From positions 5,222,501 to 5,286,500 of the forward strand of contig OX359189.1 in assembly GCA_947172415.1 (NCBI GenBank): a stretch of DNA of 64,000 nt, in the 5' to 3' direction. Made by a program: the position numbers and the translations under genes. The notes beneath the pieces are model-generated. The model was not told the origin of the DNA. It searched no databases and saw only the letters and a program-made list of their open reading frames with translations. Below, in pieces: positions 51,901 to 59,992 of this stretch. Position 1 is the stretch's first letter, and every line of letters starts with the position of its first letter. The stretch comes from Chondrosia reniformis (lineage: Eukaryota; Porifera; Demospongiae; Chondrillida; Chondrillidae).

Positions 51901-54900
51901 GTACAGAGAACACAACGCCACCTGACAATTACAAGTTGAAAGTGTGAGTACACTTACCTGAACACAAGAGAGGGTAATAGTCTCCACATTCTGAGGTAGG
52001 TAGGTATATACCACAACTCCCATATCCCATGAACTGGAGATCATGAGTTACAATACACTAGTGACTCAACACAAACATTAGTCTACAGTGCAACTAAATG
52101 ACACATTACATCACGCTTTGTATACACAACAGTAGCATTTGTAACAATATCAAGCTACAAGGATTACATCATTACAACTTCCTGTTCAATAGAACTAGGC
52201 AGTGATGTAGTACTGATAAACCTATTATCAAGCTTACTGCATCAAGATAATAACCTATAAATGATTCCAAAGGTTTCATCACAGATTTATATATATAAAT
52301 GCAACAGCCTGCTTCCTGTGTACCTCAATGTTTGCCAACTTTACTGGAAGCATCCTGAAGTGATAAACACTTTCATAATTGTACTTTAATGTATTCATGC
52401 CTCAATTTTACTATTCCTTTTAAGAAACTGAAACACTAGTGCATTCATTTTTATAACCCCCCAACACTACTCTACACACCAAATCATTTCTATTGTTTGA
52501 TGTTCAAGACATAATGATTCCCAGGGTCACCGATGAAGGGTGGGATTCCCAGGAACAGCTGTCTGGCCCAGTGGAGCAGAAGAAGAAGGAAAAGAAAAGG
52601 AAAGAAAAGGACTCCTGTATCTTCGTCCAAAGCTCTCTCCAGGTTTAGTTCCCTATAGGCTTTTTTAGAGAGTGGGCATAGCATGTAGGAAAATGGTGTA
52701 TTAGATTTTAATACAGTTGTAGAAAGCAAAAATAGAATAAGGATTCCTTATAACTGTGTCAACTTATCTTTGGGATATCCTCCCAAAGATTGTACAAAGC
52801 AATTTAGCAGACAATTCTCATGAACTTGTTCCAAATACAGCTACATACTGTATGAATTATCTGTACATTCCTGTAACTAGGGTGCTCTATGGATATAAAA
52901 AGTACTTTTACACTTCCTGTCTACATGTGCAAAGAGCATACATACAACACTATGGTAACTGCCTAACAACAGGCCATTTCACTGGAGTGCCAGAACAGAG
53001 AGTATTAATGGTAGGACAATAGTGAGCAAGAAAAAATATAATAAAATGTGCATTAGATGAAGAACTACCCAGGTTAATGAACAATGCATGAGAGGGTGCA
53101 AGTATGAGAGCCTATACAGACAACTAGACAGCACTTCATACTACATACCGTAGATGGGTCCATAGGAAGTCAATTCACACATTTGGTGCCTTTTTGAATG
53201 GCTATATTCAAAATAAAATGTGTCTTCATGGATTTTACAAGACACTTGTATATACCAGTGCCATTGTGGCATTTTAGTCTTCTCAAAGTGTGACAGCTAT
53301 TAGTAGATTGACCACAGAACATATTTGAGGTCACACTTGATCTAATCCAAAAGTAGAATCACCAAGTAATTCTAGAGGTTACTATTGCTTTACTGCAAAG
53401 GTTACATAAGAAGACAATCTATTAAAAGAATGAAATGTTTAATAGAAACATTTCTTTAAAATTGGATAATGCACAGATTAGTAAAATTTAAATAGTAGTA
53501 TAAATGTGCATGGATAGGTATGTACGTATCTATACTTGTGGGAGGAGGTCATATTAAATTGGAAAGTATACGAAAGAATATACCAGGTCATTAGAGCCCT
53601 GGGATAATCAAATTGCATATTTACAAGTAGGCCTAACTTTAAGCTATAAGTAGACCCTTTTTACAACTACCACTGTACGTGCCAAGATGCCAAATATATG
53701 TACAGACACTTTACCAAACTACTACACTGCACTATAATAAGTTAACAATAGACTGCCTGACTGTCACAATACAGTGGCAGATCCCATAACAACTTTGGAA
53801 GATGAATTACACAAAGAAGAATCTTTCCTTCTCAAAACTAACAATAGGAAAGCTGTACCCATTCATACAAGCAATCATCGTATTTCCTATAAATAGCCTG
53901 AAAGCTGAGACAATAATTAATCAAAGAAATACCAAAATTCATAATCTAAAACATTATAAAAGATTCACAATTCAGCTTGAGAACATTACACAACTCAACT
54001 TGAGAACATTACACAATTCAACTTGAGAACATTACACAATTCAACTTGAGAACATTACACAATTCAACTTGAGAACATTACACAATTCAACTTGAGAACA
54101 TTACACAATTCAGCAGAAAAAAATTGTAGAGAACAATTCCTTGTTCACTAAAGGGATGTGGAATTATATTGAATAAGAATTCCTATAATAGTTCAGCACT
54201 GATCCAGCAATTTTAACAAAAGCTAAGTAAACTGAAAGGCAGAAGGCTGATGAAGCCAGAGATATCAAGCCTAAATTCATAAACTACACCATCTGTTTAT
54301 ACACGGGTACATACGTATGTATGTGACATGTGTTAGTATATGCATACAAAACAGCTGTACCTAGCACACATAAGGAATGGTGTCTGCAAAGTACCCACCA
54401 ATCAAGCAAAGACTTTAACAAGTATTATGGATTTTTACGTGTACACCATACTACAGTTCATAAGTACGTACATACATATACAATAAAAGTGAGTATTGTA
54501 ATAGGAATAACTATAGCTCAAGCACAATCTATCTACCAAAATGTTTAGCAGTCAAGTAGGATTTAAAAGACTGATTCCACCATAAAAACTACGTATGTAC
54601 CTACGTATGTTTCAATTATTAGAATATCAAACAAGAAACGAGGATTGCAAAGCTCAACCAACTATCAATAGCTATGGATAGGTATAGCCTGTCTAAAGCT
54701 AAGGCTCGTAAGTGTATGCATATAATATATAAATGTACATGTGCCAATGAACACCAAAAGGTTAAAGGTCAAATATCCAAAGTCTTGTTATTATTGCTCA
54801 AGAAATGTACATGAAATGCCCATACCAACATACGTATACAGTATATGTAACATTTACTTCCCAAGTGAGTACACTATACAGGAGCACAAATTGTTGTTGA

Positions 54901-56149
54901 AAACAAAATGGTCAGCACACACACTGCAAGTTAAATTTGAAACATAGTAGCTTTGAATACATTCTGAAATTAAGTTAATTTCATTTAGTCGCATGACTGT
55001 AAGTATCAGTTTTGAAAATATATCTGAACCAAGAGTTTTAAAAACTGTTTCAAATCTCTAAAGAAAGGTACCGGCAGGAAATGTTATTATATATGTCACT
55101 TCAATGAGGGGCATTCCTAGACAGTTCACAAGTACTTTTGAATTATACAAGGCTAATACACACTTATACAGTAGACACTGAACATTTACAATTATAATAT
55201 GTGAATACAAGTAGTAGTATGGATATCCAGGATAGGAAATAATGCAAAAGCAATATCATGGATAGATGGACGTATATTACAACCAAAACACTCTAATAGT
55301 AAACAAAAAGACCTAGGCAAGTGAGGTTAATACACTTGTTTGTGTACACAATAAAATTAGCCCAAATATTTAAAACGTGCTAACAAATTTAATAAATGTT
55401 GAAAAACAGTTTCTTTTATCAATAAATACAGACACATACGTATGTACCTACCCAGTAAGAAATTTACAGCTAAACAAACATATCATTAGAAACACATATA
55501 TAAACATGAAAGTAATGTCAAAGTTTCAGTTTCATTCGAGTATTTCTTCACTTGTACTTCTTCATGCTGCGCTGGTTAACAAACTCGCTAGGCCGGCAAC
55601 ATTAGGGACGTGACAAATTAAATAAATACGCAAATACCACTAGGGCCAAGAAACAGTACAGCTTCTCCAACACACATCTAGAGTATCGCATTAGTAAGTA
55701 GATCTACTACACTTTAGTGTGTGAATATGCCGGTATTCATACTGAGGTAGTTGGGAGTTTCGGTTACCCGAGATATTACTGAAACCAAAGATTATAAGGT
55801 TTAATAAAGACGACTGTTTTACTTTCACTATATAGGTCTTTTAGAAAAAAAGCAACAACATTCAATGTGTAGGCCTGGGCAGACTAAACAGTGAAAACAC
55901 TCAAAGGTGACGTGCATGTGGTAACCGTATGTAAATCGTCCCTTTGCCACGCTTGTGTTAACGAGCCTGGGATCACATGGCCAAGAGGATCACGACCAAC
56001 CGTAAGAGATTCCACAAAGCGTAAAAATCACCGTAGAAATCTAACAATATATATTCACTTACTTGAGTAATGAGTCCTTGTGATTGATGTGATAGAGCAA
56101 GGAACAAGAAAAGACACACGTAGGATTGCAAGTCTCGTCTCTTAGTCAT
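26078..56149 (-). CDS. ROS1: ROS1/Sevenless-type receptor tyrosine kinase, at least 45 exons, about 2,250 aa
   Basis: Exons: 56149-56063, 51990-51958, 47587-47528, 46990-46805, 46510-46469, (one unseen), 45121-44849, 44047-43874, 43232-43027, 42860-42769, 42662-42446, 42375-42186, 41229-41149, 41018-40849, 40322-40157, 40071-39902, 39150-39044, 38977-38765, 38555-38523, 38237-38032, 37205-37018, 36524-36401, 36256-36093, 35461-35378, 35093-35030, 34476-34089, 33981-33731, 33617-33444, 33285-33101, 32844-32682, 31866-31661, 31418-31236, 30768-30594, 30036-29925, 29658-29375, 29291-29165, 28951-28871, 28487-28403, 28026-27962, 27691-27562, 27335-27241, 27131-27067, 26961-26934, 26844-26743, 26678-26544, 26432-26078. 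From 45121 on, every phase agrees (2103 codons plus stop). The start MTKRRDLQ is followed by a hydrophobic signal peptide. Kinase identity is ROS-type: [30 protein letters not shown]. One phase conflict between 46469 and 45121 implies a missed small exon. A GTGAGT lies about 25 bases before the stop, so the true C-terminus may differ. Confidence 0.9.
28195..28300 (+). mobile_element. dispersed repeat Z, short copy
   Basis: AGAAGGAGAA, then TGTATCTTCATCCAAAGCTC and GTTGAGTTCCCTATAGGC, matching the fuller copies at 52.5 and 56.8 kb in the same orientation. It lies in a kinase-domain intron. Confidence 0.6.
29165..29460 (-). other. ROS1-like transmembrane helix and cysteine-rich juxtamembrane segment
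   Basis: The exon ending at 29375 encodes [20 protein letters not shown] and continues hydrophobic to VIL. The next exon (29291-29165) opens with four Cys codons in a row, then [14 protein letters not shown] cluster right at the cytosolic face is a likely palmitoylation site. GxxxGxxGG packing motifs in the helix could favour dimers. Confidence 0.85.
30300..30360 (-). mobile_element. tRNA-derived SINE-like fragment
   Basis: GGGAATCACACCCAC followed by AACAGTGCTCTAATGA recalls the other SINE-like pieces; the B-box is degenerate. Confidence 0.25.
30959..31060 (-). other. hairpin with hammerhead-ribozyme-like core, 23-bp outer stem
   Basis: Arms 30959-30981 and 31038-31060 are exact inverses (TATATGAAGTTTATTGAGCAA and its complement). 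Between them, on the minus strand, come CTGATGA (31033-31027), A, GACC-TACG-GGTT, GAAAC (31012-31008), then CGTT...AATG, which can pair as stem III, and GTT before the right arm. This is the type I hammerhead order, with one extra A after CTGATGA. Intron of the ROS1-like gene. Confidence 0.5.
33731..33981 (-). other. third-propeller exon with a dibasic RRRKR site
   Basis: This exon encodes [15 protein letters not shown], then [22 protein letters not shown] fits a furin-type cleavage site in an exposed Gly/Ser-rich loop, inside the third propeller. Cleavage is only a prediction. Confidence 0.5.
34520..34810. other. intron segment, possible repeat insert
   Basis: Between ROS1 exons 35093-35030 and 34476-34089. 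A GC-richer block (34560-34700, with GGTCCTCAGATCCTCC and GATCACTGTTGAGTCC) ends in a CATGATG plus A-run near 34800, like the 3' end of a retroposed sequence. Family not recognised. Confidence 0.3.
35795..35935 (+). mobile_element. dispersed repeat Y, copy 2
   Basis: GTAGGGATAGCAGTACTGCA, GACAAGACAGGGATCATGTG, AAGGCTATCCATACAGAAGT match the copy at 24.8 kb. It lies in an intron of the ROS1-like gene. Confidence 0.65.
36853..37012. repeat. interrupted (CA)n array with CAGACA units, about 160 bp
   Basis: Long CA run with periodic CAGACACA units, ending only a few bases from the 37018 donor of a ROS1 FN3 exon. Confidence 0.97.
37761..37934. other. hairpin element with 19-bp perfect arms
   Basis: TGACAAGAAGGAATAGTGA at 37761-37779 is exactly inverted at 37916-37934. 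On the minus strand the centre (37820-37852) has CTGAAGAAGGTC, TATG, GACCAAAAC, a decayed version of the hammerhead-like core. Confidence 0.5.
38368..38425 (+). other. hairpin with hammerhead-like core
   Basis: AACAAATTGGACGTT (38368-38382) pairs with AACGTTCAATTTGTT (38411-38425) around CTGATGA (38389-38395), A, GACC-TCCG-GGTC, GAAAC (38409-38413). The right arm overlaps the stem III position, so this copy may not fold as a complete ribozyme. Confidence 0.45.
39530..39667 (-). other. hairpin with hammerhead-like core, about 30-bp outer stem
   Basis: Left arm 39530-39560 (GATGAGGGTTATTGAGCTTT..) and right arm 39636-39667 (..AAGCTTAATAACCCTTCATC) pair with few mismatches. The minus strand has CTGATGA (39601-39595), A, GACC-TCAG-GGTC, GAAAC (39581-39577). 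Intron of the ROS1-like gene. Confidence 0.5.
40690..40810 (-). mobile_element. tRNA-derived SINE-like fragment
   Basis: On the minus strand GGATTTAATTCCC is a B-box-like word and GTGGTAATTCTAACTCACTGG lies at A-box distance. It shares the CAATGCTCCATT flank with 390 and is overlapped by a ROS1 intron end. Confidence 0.4.
43436..43780 (+). mobile_element. Penelope-like element 3' fragment (GIY-YIG C-terminal region plus UTR)
   Basis: In the ROS1 intron between exons 44047-43874 and 43232-43027. The plus strand reads [17 protein letters not shown], then after a break [19 protein letters not shown] and HQAWRRF, the characteristic end of the GIY-YIG endonuclease of Penelope-like elements (R...EA..I......N.D.G..L...W). 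About 110 bases further come CTGAAGAAGATCC, CCAG, GGGTCGAAACGTT (43715-43744), a hammerhead-like core with CTGAAGA for CTGATGA. Frameshifted, so inactive. Confidence 0.6.
45880..45990 (-). mobile_element. tRNA-derived SINE-like element
   Basis: On the minus strand GGTGGTATAGCAATGG is a fair A box and CGAGTTCAATGCCC a good B box at the right spacing. The ends are flanked by CAATTGTA/TACAATTG. Not a tRNA gene: the acceptor and anticodon arms do not close. Confidence 0.5.
47830..47910 (+). mobile_element. possible tRNA-derived SINE-like fragment
   Basis: GACTAGCTCTGTGGTTAGAC is a near-canonical A box; the B box is not clear. Confidence 0.3.
49020..50047 (+). mobile_element. 5'-truncated LINE, C-terminal ORF2 fragment with (ATT)n tail
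   Basis: An uninterrupted frame from 49048 to 49878 (276 codons) reads [20 protein letters not shown], typical of the region after the reverse transcriptase, and ends with a zinc-knuckle [20 protein letters not shown]. The 3' UTR runs to an (ATT)n stretch at 50027-50047. It sits in ROS1 intron 2, antisense to the gene. The long intact frame suggests a fairly recent insertion. Confidence 0.8.
51393..51446 (+). repeat. direct duplication, two copies of a 28-base unit
   Basis: ACAAAGCTCTTGCCTATGAA followed by TATTA occurs twice, back to back. Confidence 0.9.
52495..52740 (+). mobile_element. dispersed repeat Z, copy 2
   Basis: GATTCCCAGGGTCACCGATG, CTGGCCCAGTGGAGCAGAAG, CTCTCTCCAGGTTTAGTTCC and GTGTATTAGATT are shared with 56.8-57.0 kb; the 28.2 kb copy has the middle part. 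In ROS1 intron 1. Confidence 0.7.
53971..54113 (+). repeat. tandem repeat, 23-base unit, about 6 copies
   Basis: The unit TCAACTTGAGAACATTACAC plus AAT repeats head to tail; the first and last copies have TCAGC in place of TCAAC. In ROS1 intron 1. Confidence 0.95.
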
Positions 56150-56528
56150 TTCGCTCACACCTTTTCTTAGAAGGAAGCGGAATAATGTGTAGAAAATTTA
56201 CGAATGAAAAATGATACTGTTTCTTAAACTTCTCCTTCTTTGAACATAGACAAAACGACAGCTGAAGGGCGTCTGACCAAATGAATGATTGTTGCGAAAG
56301 GAATTCACAGATTACCATAAGTAGTAGAATGCTCGGTTTCCTGTTTGATGATGTCATGCATAGGTGTTCTATGTAAGAAAATGGCTGCCTGTAGCCCATT
56401 TGTGTAATATTCGGAAGATCTAAATAATTTCGGGGACTGAGACACCTAAAACCATTGATATTGATATGCAATTCATTTACATGCCTGAAGCCTTTCCACG
56501 TAGTCACACTTCTTCGGCTTTCTTCCAT
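56150..56528 (-). other. ROS1-like 5' leader with an open 128-codon upstream frame
   Basis: A minus-strand frame from 56528 (MEESRRSVTTWKGF) stays open to a stop at 56142, overlapping the ROS1 start at 56149 in another frame. It has no recognisable domain and may simply be 5' UTR or promoter. Confidence 0.3.
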
Positions 56529-56794
56529 TGACTCAGCTAACCTGTTTAAATGATCGTGATTCTGAAACCTTAACGTTATGAGAAGGATCTGGAATAGTAG
56601 ATATCATTGAGGAAGAACCTTTTACACTAGAGCTAGCCACAAATCGGTTACTCTACATAAATTCATATTTTTCTCCGTTCTAAGAAATAACCACTTAAAT
56701 TGCAATATTGTCAGTTTAAACTGCAGTCTTTGAAAACCCAGCAATAGTTAAATGTAGCAATGTTAACATTGTTATGGAAAAGTACATACATGCA

Positions 56795-57010
56795 CTCACT
56801 GGCCATCGGTGATGAACATGATGATTCACAGATGCCCAGGGTCTCTGATTAAGAAATAGCTGTCTGGCCAGTGGAGCAGAAGAAAAGAACTAAAGAAGAT
56901 TCCAGAACCTGTATTTTCCCCCAAATCTCTCCAGGTTTAGTTCCTAATAGTAATAGACTCTATTTCAGAGTAGGTTAAAATAGTGTATTAGATTACAAAC
57001 TGTAATTAAT
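56795..57010 (+). mobile_element. dispersed repeat Z, copy 3
   Basis: Matches 52.5 kb: GATGCCCAGGGTCTCTGAT, CTGTCTGGCCAGTGGAGCAG, ATCTCTCCAGGTTTAGTTCC, GTGTATTAGATTACAA. Upstream of the ROS1 leader. Confidence 0.7.
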
Positions 57011-57649
57011 TTATGAAACTTCACATAATATGAAGATATACAAATGTAGTTTTCCCACAGACAACAAACGTTTCAGTTTTATATATTTGAGCCTCTTGAT
57101 TGGCTAACATGACATTCAAATGAATGCATCTTTATTTTTTAATGTCTCAATAAACTCTCTGATGATTAAAGTGGCCATTTTCCTGACGTTCATGCGTTAC
57201 ATACGTATCCGTTAATCCGTTCGTAGTAGTCTAATGGAATCCTGGCCTGACACAGATTTATAGGATGGAAATTTTGAAGATCTCCAGAGAGGAACCAGTA
57301 TGTTTCACATATAAGTAAATTCAATACTTCTAAAACTGCAGTTAGACATTTGCCAAAACTATTATTCTTTACTCCATTCGCATGCGGGTTATTACCGCGT
57401 TCACTAATCTAGAAGTAATAGGCTATGTGTGATACAAAAGTGTGTTTAAAATGCTAACTAGTTATCATAGTTAGATTGGGGCTAGAGCTTTGCTAGATAC
57501 TAGTAAGTACATGTGCATAAATATGTATGATCATGTGCCTGTCACGCAATCACAACACGTGTCCACACTTAGGTAGGTTGTGTGGACATGGGTCAGTAGA
57601 AAGTAGATGTGCTTAGCTGCACATACATACCTCGATGTACTACGTAGGT

Positions 57650-58020
57650 ATCAATCAATCAATCAATCTTATTTTAGGTGGGAGGGCCTATTAGCCAAAT
57701 TGGCTACTTTACAAGGAGCCCACCCTAACATTTACATTAAAGTTTGAGAATAAAAATAAAATTGTTTATTGATAAAAGAAATCCAAGTTAATTACATAAA
57801 TAATGTTTGAGGGATTTATTGAATAGTTGGAAATTGTTTATGGACTTGATTGCGCTGGGTAGTTGGTTCCATAGACTTGGCATCATGTATGAGTAAGCTC
57901 TCTTTCCATTAACTGTTGATGGCAGTGGAGGATGAAGATTTAGGGATGATTCTCGAGTGTTGTAGGTAAGGAGGCTTTTGACTGTATATAAGTTATAGTA
58001 GTCCATGAAAGATTTTGAGG
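57650..58020 (-). mobile_element. 5'-truncated LINE tail with (GATT)n end
   Basis: The minus-strand frame 58006-57788 ends in RAYSYMMPSLWNQLPSAIKS and NFQLFNKSLKHYLCN, the standard C-terminus of many non-LTR reverse transcriptases (LWN.LP..I). The 3' end is a (GATT)n run at 57653-57669. Different family from the 49 kb LINE. Confidence 0.8.
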
Positions 58021-59319
58021 AATTAGGAGTGCTACAATGTTCTCTGGACGTTTTTATTACAAAAGTGATTATATTTGATGTAACCCTTTATGTGGCGAAT
58101 GAAGTAAATATTCCCGTACAGTTAACTAGATTAATAATTATTTTGTTCACAAATATATATACACATATACATATTTACGTACATACCACCCAACCTGGTT
58201 ACTAAACTCGTACTGTGCATGCACACAGGGTAAATATAGACACATGTAATAGTCTCTATAATAATTAGGAACTAATTATACATTCCTAGACTAGCTCGTG
58301 AGTACCTGAGGTTAGCACTAAAATATGATAGTCAAGGAAAACCCATTAGATTAGGTTACTTCAGTATACGTCATGTTCTTACATGCAGCCTAGTTACATC
58401 TCCATTCCTATGTATGTATATATAACAAACTCATAACTTCCCTGGCAACCCTTTGATAATTAAGTGAAAAAAAGAAATGGAATTCGTTGTATCAGAAAGT
58501 ATGGTAGTGATTTTATAAACAGGTTTTCAAAGTTTGGGGCACACAACAATGTTAGTACAGTGGGTTTAAAAACATTAATGCTTCAAATATTGATCAAAGA
58601 GCTTCAAATTTTGAAAATGTAATGGAGGAGCATACCTACAGACCCCCAGAGACACCATACGTACGTACCTTTGCAGCTGTTGTACTGTATATATTATTTA
58701 GACAATTATTTGCTGTATATAGATGATGAATAAATAGATGTATATAATAAGTGATAGATGGCAGAAGATGACAGTATGTATAATTTTCAGAGGACTTCCA
58801 GCCAATCTACAAGAATTACTAATCCCGCCATCTTCACTCGACAACTCAAGAGTGCAACGTAGAACTGGAAAGAGATCAAAAATACTTTAATGTCAACTAT
58901 TCATGTAACCCAGCTAGTTTTATACCAATTTACTGACTGTACTACTCTGCAGTTCTAGCTCCATTTGCTATTTGGGTGAATTGGAGAAACAGATTTTCAG
59001 CATTAGTATATAGTCATCATATTTCTCACTGACTGTACAAGGTTGGGTAGGCAACTGAAACTTGGACTTGGTACTGGCTTCTGGGATTCACTTGTTTTGG
59101 TAGCAATGTGACATGGTGAAACTGTTTGTGGTAGTGAGATGCCCCACTGCCTTCAGGTAGCTGGTTCTCACTGTCCTTTCTGGTAAACTGTGGTTAAACA
59201 GCAATACACCCGAAATCTAAAACTCTTTGATTTTCTTATTGTTTCAAATGAACCATCACTAACATGTGAACTTACAAGGGAACATAAAGTTTTAAATCAT
59301 CAATAATTTCTCCAAAGTA
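58021..59319. other. intergenic, no supported gene
   Basis: No coding potential or known repeat recognised on either strand. Confidence 0.4.
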
Positions 59320-59680
59320 CCGTATGGCACCAAAATTTGGAGCACAATTTTCGCATTTTTCGAAGATGAGTTTTCAACCACGAAAATTGCGCTCCCCGAC
59401 CTTTTTGCAGTATTTGTCTTCGTACACATGATAGCCGCACACCATTGCCTCCAAGCTGAAGCTTTCGCTTGTCATCTCGACTTCAACACGATTTGCTCCT
59501 TCTAAATCCTTCAGCGTAGGGATGCCACCTCATTTTCACACCTAATAATACGATTACTGTTATCAACAAATATTTCAAAAGGTCACAAGGCTCTCCATCC
59601 GCAAGAATTATTTCCGTGAAAACTTAGGGAAGGCTGCAAATACACTGTATTGTGCTCCTCGAAAATTTGGTGCCATACGG
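59320..59680. mobile_element. MITE, Tc1/mariner-like ends (361 bp)
   Basis: Ends CCGTATGGCACCAAAATTTG and, reversed, CCGTATGGCACCAAATTTTC, flanked by TA on both sides (59318-59319, 59681-59682). Close in size and end sequence to the element at 1248-1612. Confidence 0.8.
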
Positions 59681-59774
59681 TAATGAATAGGCAATACTAA
59701 GTTTGAACACACTCCACATAATCCCATCCCATAAACCATCCCAGCTTAGCCATCATGATACGCCCAAATATAGA

Positions 59775-59990
59775 AGTGATATATCTGGTAAAGTCATTTA
59801 AATTTCAGTATGTCACTTCTGTATGATTAGCCTATGACATGATCACTGTCTTGTTTTCTAAATGTGCTATTTACTGTTGCATCACTGCCATCCCTACTTC
59901 TAACTTCTTTTAAATTAATTTTTACTTTTGTATTGCACCGCAATGAGAAAATTATAATATTGGACTTTTTTCCTCTTTTTCTCTCTCTCT
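59775..59990 (-). mobile_element. dispersed repeat Y, copy 3, abutting YRDC
   Basis: In reverse it matches 24.8 and 35.8 kb (GAAGTAGGGATGGCAGTGAT, ACAAGACAGTGATCATGT, GGCTAATCATACAGAAGTGA). Its A-rich end makes the pyrimidine run just before the YRDC start at 59993. Confidence 0.65.
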
Positions 59991-59992
59991 CT

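Larger units (their letters stand above)
51991..56062 (-). other. large first intron of the ROS1-like gene
   Basis: 4.07 kb between the signal-peptide exon and the [11 protein letters not shown] exon. Apart from repeat Z and the 23-base tandem array it holds no recognisable gene. First introns of this size often carry enhancers; none can be read here. Confidence 0.5.

Noticed and set aside
53971-54113. CRISPR-like array
   Set aside because: The repeats are directly adjacent with no unique spacers, in a eukaryotic intron; it is a simple tandem repeat.
56142-56528. 128-codon minus-strand ORF as a separate gene
   Set aside because: No domain, signal or codon pattern is recognisable and it overlaps the ROS1 start; more likely leader or promoter sequence.
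59864-59992. N-terminal extension of YRDC from the ATG at 59864
   Set aside because: The added residues are encoded by dispersed repeat Y and are not related to YRDC proteins.
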